64,000 nt of DNA from Enoplolaimus lenunculus. Its lineage: Eukaryota; Nematoda; Enoplea; Enoplida; Thoracostomopsidae. Below the pieces are notes generated by a model, which made no database searches, was not told the DNA's origin, and was given only the letters and a program-made list of their open reading frames with translations. The stretch lies in the NCBI GenBank assembly GCA_030248215.1, contig JASANG010000764.1, positions 124,001 to 188,000 on the forward strand, in the 5' to 3' direction. Positions 55,697 through 64,000 of this stretch are shown here, piece after piece; within the stretch, counting starts at the first letter, position 1; every line of letters begins with the position of its first letter. The translations under genes were made by a program, and so were the position numbers.

Positions 55697-57205
55697 TCAA
55701 ACATATGCAACTTTTTCACTGCCGATTAGAGTTTCGATGTGATTGGCTGATTGTTGACACACTGTACGTTCTGCTTGGCTCAGATTGGCTGATTGCTCAA
55801 GCGGCAAACATTCCGCATTCTGATTAGTAGCTCGCTTCTCCATGAAACGCTCTACTTGCCGCTGATTGGTTAATTTTGTTGACCAGTCAAAATCGCTTGC
55901 TCGCAGTTGGAGTCGCGTCAAATACGAATCAGTCCCAAGTGTTGCAAGCCCGGAGTCAAAAGTTGCGTTAGGTTTCAACGGAGTTCGACCTCGAGCTCGA
56001 GTTGGGGTTGAACTCAACGATGGTGGCGAAGTGTTTTCATTGAAAAGTAAAAGTGAAACGTACGGCTCCTGGGTAGATGAGCTTTTACCAACCGCTGCTC
56101 GGGTTGAGCTACAAATTGGAGTCAAGTAGCGTTTCATGCCAAACCAATGCGACAGTGAGTGTGCAAGTGACGAATGCTTACGATTCGGAGCTTTGTACAC
56201 GAAATCTTCAAAATCCATTGTCTGAAATTTTTGGACAAAATTTCGGTTTGACGACAGCCACAACAATGGTGCATGTAATATATATTACCTGAATTTAATC
56301 TACACTGTAAATTGCAATGAGTTGATTAATCAATTCTCCTACCGAGTTGGTTATTTCTGAGTAGGTATCAGTAAACGGTAACTCACTCTAAAAGTTGATT
56401 GATTCTCACTTTGAGTTGAGTTGACTGGGGGTGAGTTGATAAATTAACTCAGAACGAATTGGATCAGCTCAAAAAAAATCTGAGTTCTGCTAGTTCTAAC
56501 ACATACTGACTGAATCAACGCATTCTGAGTCAAAAACAACTAACTGAAATTTACAGTGTATAAAGCTGGAACGCACCACTTATACGTATTTTGGGCACCG
56601 TTCCAGCTCAAGTAAACATTGTTTTTAACAATGTATAACAGAATGTTCCACAAAAGAATTAGTACGATTAAATTAAATGATAGCCTAATTCTACATGATA
56701 AACGAATGCCTTCTTTCATATAGTATACACTTTGTGAAAACGTACGAAACCCCAGTTCTAAGAAATGTGCACATAAGTGCAACCTCGGTAACTTGTAAAA
56801 ATTAATAGGGGTTATGGTAAAATCATTAAATGTTCTACCGTAACCTCCACGAAATGTTACCCTTTGGGTGTAAAAAATAACTGGCAAACATTACGCTACC
56901 TCGTCATCGTCTGCACTGTAGTCCGAGCAACTATCGCCAACCTCTGTCGAGTCGTCGAAACATTCCTCGTTGACTCCGGTTGGCTCCATCATCGTTGCTG
57001 TGGTTCGAACTCGAATGCGACTCCGATCATCAACTGGAACGATAGCATTCGTTGAACTGATGTTGAATTTTGAATGAAAGAAGCATGTCGCAACTGAGAC
57101 CATCAGACTGGCGATTATAATGAACGACGCGACACCGATGAGTAGGGCTGGAGATTGAGTTGCGAGCAACTCAGATTGAGCTGAGTAGAGTGGAGTCATT
57201 GGCAT
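55697..57205 (-). CDS. Gene D: two-exon single-pass membrane protein, unrecognised
   Basis: Exon 1 is 57205-56900 (ATG, donor GAG then GTAGCG) and exon 2 is 56221-55697 (acceptor AATTTCAG then ACAATGG). Both borders are phase 0 and give 276 residues. Residues 1-19 are a short N-terminal part, 20-43 a strong hydrophobic segment (ALLIGVASFIIIASLMVSVA), then a polar tail with an acidic patch at about 79-102 (ECFDDSTEVGDSCSDYSADD). Exon 2 adds a Ser/Thr/Arg-rich region including HSLSHWFGMKRYLTP and TPTRARGRTPLKP. There is no signal peptide ahead of the membrane segment, so a signal-anchor topology with a cytoplasmic C-terminus is likely (inference). I know no family with this layout. An S-family MITE lies in the intron. 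The joint phase and long open frames support a real gene; the absence of a recognised domain leaves doubt. Confidence 0.6.
56303..56558. mobile_element. S-family palindromic MITE in the gene D intron
   Basis: CACTGTAAATTGCAATGAGT to CTGAAATTTACAGTG, 256 bp, palindromic interior. Complete ends. Confidence 0.85.
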
Positions 57206-58039
57206 GATTTGATGGTTCTGAATTTTAACCGTTTTGGAGAGTCGAATTCAACTTATAGAAACTCGTGATATGTAAACTATTCGAGTTGAAATTTTCATTT
57301 TATTAAATTTTATATACGTAAATTTGAAGCTGACATAATTAATACTGCATGGATGAACTGCAGAAAGTCATTGTTATACATTACCAATATTAATAGCCCA
57401 TGTATACTTGAGTGCCGCCTCAAAATCCGACTGTCCAGGTGAAAATTTGATAGCTCTTAGTTTATAGTGGGATTTTGGAATTTTGGGACTTTGTGATTTC
57501 AATCAAATCCTTGGCTTTAGTCTTAGGCTTTAGGTTTAGGATTAGGCAATCCTTTGGTTCAAGATTAGGTCTAGGAATAGACAAGGCTCAATCTTAGGTT
57601 TATACCACATTGATGAACTGTGGAAAGTCCTAAGGTATACTTTACCAATAATAAATGCTAAGTCTTGGAACTGAGGCAATTTTACGGCGATTACAACATG
57701 TTCGGGGTGTACGTACCTTATTTAAGGTTTCTGCGAATGCTTAAAACGAGTCTACGAACGACAATTGGTCGCTTGACAACTTGCCGCCTAACAATGCCCT
57801 AAAACCTATTAATATATCTAAGAATGGTTCTTAGCGTAATCTCAAGCATAAACCTGAGTGACGGGTGACGAATTGTCGAGTCGATCGAATCACAAGTTGT
57901 CGGGCGACGAATTGTCATGATACTAATCATAACAATGCCGTATTGAAAAAGGAAAATAGCAGTCAGACAATGACGTACTCGTGGTTACATCTCAAATATT
58001 TCAGGATTTACTTATGAATGCAACGGATAAGCAAACTTC
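57206..58039. other. Region upstream of gene D
   Basis: No gene seen. A stretch at about 57500-57610 is rich in TTAGGCTTTAGG-type hexamers and may be a very degraded L-family relative; no TIRs were found. Confidence 0.35.
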
Positions 58040-58212
58040 GGGCCCGTAGCCAAGGGGAGGGGGAGACCAGGGGGCGGTGTGCCCCACCCCCTGGAAAACG
58101 TCTGCCCCTTCTAGAAAATTTTCATCCTAGCTTATAACTCAATAAGAACCCTTGAATGCCCATCCAGAAAAAATGTTAGCCGCCCTAGCAAGGTGAGCTG
58201 GCTACGGCCCTG
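58040..58212. mobile_element. Z-family MITE, complete
   Basis: Starts GGGCCCGTAGCCAAGGGGAG and ends GTGAGCTGGCTACGGCCCTG. The reversed right end (CAGGGCCGTAGCCAGC) has the CAGGG start common in hAT elements. The interior has CTTGAATGCCCATCC, as in the other copies. Confidence 0.75.
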
Positions 58213-58518
58213 CTTCAAAGGTATGTAATTATGAAGTTTTTTGTATAAATTTAATTCATTTTTTACCGGAGTCGATTCAATAAATTCACCCGGGTTCCAT
58301 CGGAATTCCGATTCCGGCTAAAATTCCGGCAAAATTTAACGTCCGATTACGATTCCGACTGACTGATTCTTCGGTTAATTAAATAATGTTTTATGTTCTC
58401 TAAACAGGCACCATAAATGTTAAAAATATAAAAATATCGATAAAAATTATTAATCATTACTCAGAAACAATACAATATATTCTGAGTCGAAAGACGGTTT
58501 GACGCAGCTAGCATCCAA

Positions 58519-58667
58519 ACCCATAGCCAGAGGGAGCCATGTGGCCTCAGCCCCTCGGAAAAACTTTTGCCTCCTAGAAAACTGTCCGTCTTGCTTGTAA
58601 GTTTTCAAACCCCTTGTGCTCCTGAAAAATGTTGATCTTTCCAATCAAGGTGAGCTGGCTACAACCA
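58519..58667. mobile_element. Z-family MITE copy 3
   Basis: CCCATAGCCAGAGGGAGCC to CAAGGTGAGCTGGCTACAACC, about 300 bp from the copy at 58040-58212 and in the same orientation. Confidence 0.7.
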
Positions 58668-59149
58668 TGGTAGCATGTTAATTTAGGTTCCCACACCAGC
58701 CTTACTTGTTGCAAACTTAACGCCACGGTCAGCAACCCCGCTAAGGTTAAAGCAATGAACTATGAAATCGAACACAATACCGCACAGAACATACACAGTT
58801 GGTTAATACGAATAGCTTCTGAAACAACTGCCAAAAACACGTGTAATTTTGACATCAATTGAAATTATTCCTTTGTCGACAAACAAGCGATGCAGACACC
58901 TGTGGGTCGATGCATTTTGTCCAACTTTGTGCCCCTGAACCTCATCTCACCACTGTCGTTAAAGAGTTTGCACTCACGAACGAAGCGAACGAGAAGTCAA
59001 ATTATTAGGTTGAGTAACCCAATGCCTTCCTCAAATTGCGTGAACGGCATCAAAACGTTTTTCAAATTGCAGGATTTATTCCGATATAAAGTTTGTTTCA
59101 AGTGGACCAGTATGAAAATTAATAACTTAACTTATACCAGTAGTGTCAA

Positions 59150-59490
59150 AAATTTCAGCGAGCGAAGCCAGCCGGAAACTTGAAAAGTTTTCACATTTGA
59201 ATGATTGTCGAATAGGAGCAACTCGAGCACCCGGAGACACCCATCTGGATTCGCCCCAGAAGTACAGACTCTTAGCGCAAACTGCGCACGCGAAATTGTA
59301 CACAATGTGCATATAATTAGCAATTACAACACATATACACAGTGCAACACAAGACGTTAATATCCCCCGAAGACCAGAGAGCAATGCTCATACAGCTGAT
59401 TGGACTCAGCGAATGCCTCACACGCGAAAATTCGAATTGTAGCTTGAAAGCACATATGTCTCAAACGAAATAGAAAATATTCATGCGAAT
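59150..59490. repeat. Probable W-family copy in reverse orientation
   Basis: CGAAATAGAAAATATTCATGCG at the right end is the reverse complement of the W start (CGCATGAATATTTTCTATT). The body is diverged. Two short minus-strand frames here are not supported as genes. Confidence 0.4.
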
Positions 59491-59799
59491 AAAAGTTTCA
59501 ATGATACAAACATGTGGTAGATCCCTGTTTACTTGAACAATATGATTTAATCTGTTTCAGTTTATTTCAAATATTTTCGACACCCATACACGTTCCTAAA
59601 TTATGATAATTTAAATAATATTAATTTAGTTAAAATTATAACTCAAAAATTTCCATCGGGTACATCTAAACCTCCAGGAACCCAGTAAAACAACAGTTTC
59701 TGAAACCTGGCTTAATTTAATTTGCCTGCGATGAAAATTAAATTTTTTCGTCACATTCGTAGTTTAAAAACCCGTACACAGAGAACAGTTGCCGATTCG

Positions 59800-59960
59800 C
59801 TATATGTTATTGTGCCGGACTGTTGTCGTATCGCTATTGCATGCCGCCGCGGGTTGTCGCACGGCGCCGTACGCCGGCGCAACACCGCTATGCGTTACTA
59901 ACAAAAATATTGGCAAAATCTGTTTGATGGCGTCCGGCTACACACGGCGATTATAAGTTT
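59800..59960. repeat. GC-rich R-like block
   Basis: GCCGCCGCGGGTTGTCGCAC and GGCGCCGTACGCCGGCGC words stand out from AT-rich flanks; GCGTCCGGCTACACACGG lies at the right. TIRs are too degraded to place. Confidence 0.4.
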
Positions 59961-60356
59961 TGTGAAAAAAATCTGAACACCAGTTCGCAGTACAAAATTG
60001 GTTCAGGAATTTCTCTTAGACTTTAAACTTAAGCGTGGTTTACGCTCCATTGCTTGTATATGCTGGTGTTCTTGGTGTAATAGTGCAAATAAGCTAAACG
60101 AAAGCTTCGCAAACCCGGCTGAATGGACAAACTTTAGCGGAACCGGAAATAACAATTTGTGCCTAAGAACGTAGAAATAAACGTATTATGTAAATATGTT
60201 TATTTATTTTAGTATATTCTGGTCTTCTGTATACAATAATTAGGTCGATCGTACGAATTAAATCGTGGAAGCCTGGACGCAATATAATTATATGTGGCAT
60301 TGTTTTGTCTGTTGTTTATTTTTTTCTTTGCTTTTTATTCCATTTCTACCACAAAC

Positions 60357-61145
60357 ACAGGGCCAGAAATTGAATTTCTTTACAACAACCGGAACAGGAA
60401 CCGAAACCGGAGTTACCAAATTACTGTTGGAATTTTTAGCAAACATGCCTAAAAATGACGTAAGCAAATCTTTTCTGCTATTTCGTCATCAAGTTTTGCG
60501 AGTACACAACAGAAACAGTTTATTAACAAAATTAAAGTAATTGGAAAAACTGTGATGTCGAAATAAAACAACTTTTTAAAAACTAAGTTTCCAATATTTA
60601 AAGGATTAGGTATGTTTCTTTAAAATCCTTATTAAATTTTGTCAATTCCATAACACTACATTTCATTTGAATGTCACTTGCAATACACACAGGTCAGAGG
60701 AATGTTTCAATTCCTAAACACTATGTTTGTAGTGAGTAAATGTATTAATATAGTCAGAGCGATATAAAAACTGAAATAAAATTCAATTCGATGAACACCA
60801 CTTTACACTAGTGCTCAATTCCATAACACGCTATTGTTGTAACATGCGTGTTATGGAATTGAAATTTTATTCAATTCTTAAAAACGCTTTGAGTGAATTT
60901 TATTGATTGAAAATTTAGTTCTATTCCAATACACGAAAATTTCACATGTCTAAATTTTGTCTTTTTCTGGAACTGAAATTCTGTTTTCCACCAAGCCACA
61001 TTTTTAGTTGTGGAGCATGCATAATTTGCCACAAACCCGTACAAAATTCTGTTTCTTTGCATATATGAATACAGGAACAGGAACACGAGCAGGAATTGAA
61101 TTTTTGCAGGAATTCCCGCCGGAACAACAATCCCGGTTGAACCGC
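60357..61145. repeat. Possible Y-family element with Q-like ends
   Basis: CAGGGCCAGAAATTGAATTT then AACCGGAACAGGAACCG at the left; AGGAATTGAATTTTTGCAGG then CCGGTTGAACCGCTGGG at the right, roughly inverted. The fragment at 34527-34625 matches the right end. Encodes nothing recognised. Confidence 0.45.
60816..60861. repeat. Perfect 16-bp inverted repeat with 14-nt loop
   Basis: CAATTCCATAACACGC (60816-60831) and GCGTGTTATGGAATTG (60846-60861) pair completely. A partial CAATTCCATAACAC copy also occurs near 60646. No nearby gene uses it. Confidence 0.85.
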
Positions 61146-61149
61146 TGGG

Positions 61150-61925
61150 ATTTTTAACTATCTTGCTACTAAATTGTGTGAACAACACCAGATAATACGC
61201 CCTAACAGTCTTTAGTGTATCACACGACTGCAAAGTTTAATTCATTCAAACATTTGGTTCCCTTCTAAAGTCGAACATTTTGCAACCTTTGCTGAAGAAT
61301 TGAAATTATTATTAACTGAATTTACACAGCCCATGCTGAAATCAAATATCTCATTAATAAATGATACAACTAAAAACTTTCAAAACTGGTAAAAACGATT
61401 ATTTACCATTCATTAATTTTGATGAACCAAAAAATGCTACTGAATCCACCGACTTTTAAGTTAAAACGTTACAAAACTTGAGTCAAATTTCAATCCAAGT
61501 TGAAATTCGCCGAAATCTTATCTCTGCAATCGAATAAATTGTCAGCATTCAATAAACACGCGTTCAATCTCAACATTTTCATCCCAACAGCCTCCCGGTT
61601 GAAAAGCGTTCCACCGACATCTCGCCGCCAGTATCCATGCCTGCAGCAATTCTGATGGTTTAATACAACGCTTTTATATTGGACCGGATTAAAGTTTGCC
61701 AAAACCGAACTAAATCCTATACAGCTTGAATATTAATAGCAAATAAAATGAATTTATTACCGGAATTTACGTAAATACAAGCATGTCAAATGAGATTATT
61801 TGGCAGAAACGCATGGTACTACAGCAACATTTGCATAAAATAATCTAAAATTAATGTTGAATAGAGTGGCATGCGGTATTTTGCCGCTGACGGGACGATC
61901 TGTAACTAAAATTGTTCGCAAGGTG
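61150..61925. other. Unassigned sequence
   Basis: AT-rich. A 70-residue minus-strand frame at 61490-61702 lacks similarity or splice context that I could use. Nothing else seen. Confidence 0.3.
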
Positions 61926-62116
61926 GGCCAATGTAAAGAACAGGGGCGAAACAGTAATATCAGCAGATTACTAAGCCTTAGCTTAAGCCGAAGCCTAAGC
62001 CTAAGCGTAAGGATGAGCATATTCCTAAGCGTTAAGCAAAAAAAATTAGACTAAAGCTTAAGCCGACTCTATTGTAGTCCCACAGCAAAACGTTCCGCCC
62101 CTGATGTTTACATGGC
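61926..62116. mobile_element. L-family MITE
   Basis: GGCCAATGTAAAGAACAGGG to CCCCTGATGTTTACATGGC; interior GCCTAAGCCTAAGCG. Confidence 0.85.
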
Positions 62117-62734
62117 GTGTGAAAAGATTAGTCAAACTGCATGCTAAATATTTTTTATATTTAAGAAAAAAATTCTTACATTTAAGAAACATAATTAGCA
62201 AGGTTCACTTGAAAAGTATTTTTGTTCAAAAATAGGAACATTTCCGAAAACAGAATTGCAATGAGGCGTGAAAATCATTGTAATTAATTAACGAAATAAT
62301 TGTTTCGTGTTATTTTTAAGAAAAATTGTCTTAAACATCAGAAAACCTTTATATTTGTGTCCTTGGAAATGTTTTCCTGAATAACTCAGAAGTACTGTTT
62401 TGCGTGTGGGGGTAAGTGGATATAATAACAATAGCAGAAACGGAAACGGAAACAGATGTTAGACATTTTATCTACAAACTCAACGATAGGTTCATTTACC
62501 AATGAAAAATTGAAAAAAGTTGTTTATATTCATAGTTTTTGCTTTAAAGTTAAAGCTTTGACTTAGGCTTTTAGGCTTAATTATCCAAGTTATATTCGGA
62601 ATCTGTTTTATCATTAACGAAAGATAACAAAAATGCGTCTTAGCTGGAATAATTCAAAACGTAAACATTTTAGTTTGTTTGTTATTCGTCGCTGTCTAAA
62701 ATTAAATAAAAGCAAATGACGGTTAACCCGTTTC

Positions 62735-62946
62735 GGCCCATATAAAGATCAGCGGTGGAATGTTTTTCTGTGGGACTAGAAAAAAGTAAGGTTAAGCTTT
62801 AGATTAATTTTTTGCTTGGCTTAGGCTTAGGCTTAGGCTTACGCTTAGGAATACGCTCATTCTTACACTTAGGCTAAGCTTAGGCTTAGGCTTAGTCCTA
62901 ATAATATGCTTATAATACTTTTTCGCCCCTGTTATTTACATCAGCC
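62735..62946. mobile_element. L-family MITE
   Basis: GGCCCATATAAAGATCAGCG to CCCCTGTTATTTACATCAGCC; interior TTAGGCTTAGGCTTACGC. Flanks CCCGTTTC and ACCCTTTC are similar, a possible decayed 8-bp duplication. Confidence 0.85.
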
Positions 62947-63397
62947 ACCCTTTCTCGCACGAACCTTTTATTTAATGGACATTCAAATTTCAAGCTAGCA
63001 TGGAAACCCATGGAACTCTCAGATGAGAGGTATTCACTGCTGAGATTTGTATCGAATATTTTTATATATCCGGATATTCGTTTATATCCGGATATCCGAA
63101 ACTTAATTTCTTATTTCGGATATTGGAAAATCAATTTTCTTCGATTCCGAACAGAGATATTTTGTGTCCATACATAAAATTTTACCACCAGTGCACGACA
63201 GTAAGAATTTGACCGTCGAATCCAGGGTGACTCTCACGTCTTGTGAAGATTTAAAAACTGGTTTACCTTTGTTGGTACACCATTTTGAAAACATACAAAC
63301 TATAAAAGTTCAAAAATTTGAAAACACCATTGGGAGTATTTGAATTGTGCCCATTAAGAAGCACATTTATAGGACAGAAAACTTTCTTAAAATGTTC

Positions 63398-63850
63398 AGT
63401 AAAAATTATACAAAAAAGTTGAATAAGTTTGGTTTCAAACGGTTGAACCAGAACCAGTACATGAAAAATAAATTCCGGGTTACTAATTTTTTTGAAATTT
63501 CAAATTTGGTAAAAAGCAAACACTGCAAAAAATGGTGAGTCAAACTGAATTTGGTAAAAATTACAGAACAAAGTAGAATAAGTTTGATTTCACACAGTTG
63601 ACCCACAAGAAGTACATGAAAAATAAATTCCGGGTTACTAATTTTTTTGCAATTTCAAATTTGGTAAAAAATAATTAAATACACTGCAAAAAATGGTGAG
63701 TCAAACTGACTTCAGTAAAAATTACACAACAAAGTTGAATAAGTTTGGCTTCAAACGGTTGAACCAGAACAAGTACATTAAAAATAAATTCCGGGTTACT
63801 AATTTTTTTGAAATTTCAAATTTGGTAAAAAAGAATTAAATAATTTATCT
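63398..63850. repeat. Three-copy tandem array (about 155-161 bp) with embedded T-family ends
   Basis: The words GAATAAGTTTG...TTTCA and AAAAATAAATTCCGGGTTAC recur with starts near 63418, 63573 and 63734. Each junction carries CACTGCAAAAAATGGTGAGT, the T-family terminus. The array continues in degraded form toward the window edge; the sequence before it (62947-63397) holds no recognised feature. Confidence 0.8.
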
Positions 63851-64000
63851 ATGCCAGATTTTATTTTAAAATTTCACAGTGCTGGTTTATAAAATATTTC
63901 AACCGAAATCGTACAGAATGTGTCTGTTCACTATAAATTTTGGGTATCATAAAATATCTGGGGCGGGGGTTTCCAGCCTATTGTTGGTCATAGGTTTTCT

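Noticed and set aside
58890-59183. 97-codon plus-strand frame
   Set aside because: Runs into a probable W-family repeat at its 3' end; no recognised motif or gene structure.

Overview
This window is nuclear DNA from a small, AT-rich, intron-dense metazoan genome. Three genes can be named from their proteins. All have many short exons with GT-AG introns, and the spaces between exons are full of short terminal-inverted-repeat (TIR) DNA elements. The look (compact introns, low GC, tRNA-derived SINEs, dense MITEs) would fit an invertebrate such as a tunicate, but nothing seen fixes the species. No prokaryotic, organellar, viral or CRISPR feature was seen.

Layout. (1) 752-4064, plus strand: the last exons of a casein kinase 1 gamma gene, whose start lies left of the window. 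(2) 4065-10377: gene-free, with two copies of an ATATCATATGATAT-rich palindromic MITE (one holding a nested insertion), other repeats and a 55-bp tandem array. (3) 26717-10378, minus strand: a complete 18-exon gene that I read as ZC3H13 (Flacc/Xio), the CCCH-zinc-finger scaffold of the m6A methyltransferase-associated complex. It is unusually long at about 2,889 residues. (4) 26718-29010: the shared upstream region between two divergent genes, mostly filled by a 1.44-kb TIR element. (5) 29011-37522, plus strand: a complete 18-exon gene for PRPF3, the U4/U6 snRNP protein (675 residues). (6) 38778-50218, minus strand: two related genes of a secreted-looking, Gly/Thr/Trp-rich, beta-repeat protein family that I do not recognise. 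(7) 55697-57205, minus strand: a two-exon gene for an unrecognised single-pass membrane protein. (8) The rest, about 50.3-55.6 kb and 57.2-64 kb, is repeat-dominated and without a convincing gene.

ZC3H13 (m6A writer scaffold) and PRPF3 (tri-snRNP) both act in nuclear mRNA processing and lie head to head. CK1 gamma is a membrane-anchored kinase and has no evident link to them. All exon joins given were checked by hand for splice sites and phase. The full ZC3H13 chain sums to 8,670 nt and the PRPF3 chain to 2,028 nt, both exact multiples of three.

The most interesting unexplained content is the A/B secreted protein family (38.8-50.2 kb), the greatly expanded ZC3H13 with a 3.78-kb exon and a recent 532-bp tandem duplication carrying a copied exon tail, and a MITE family whose interior is built of TTAGGC-like hexamers and whose copies carry clear 8-bp target duplications. 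Family labels used below (L, P, Q, R, S, T, V, W, X, Y, Z) are mine.
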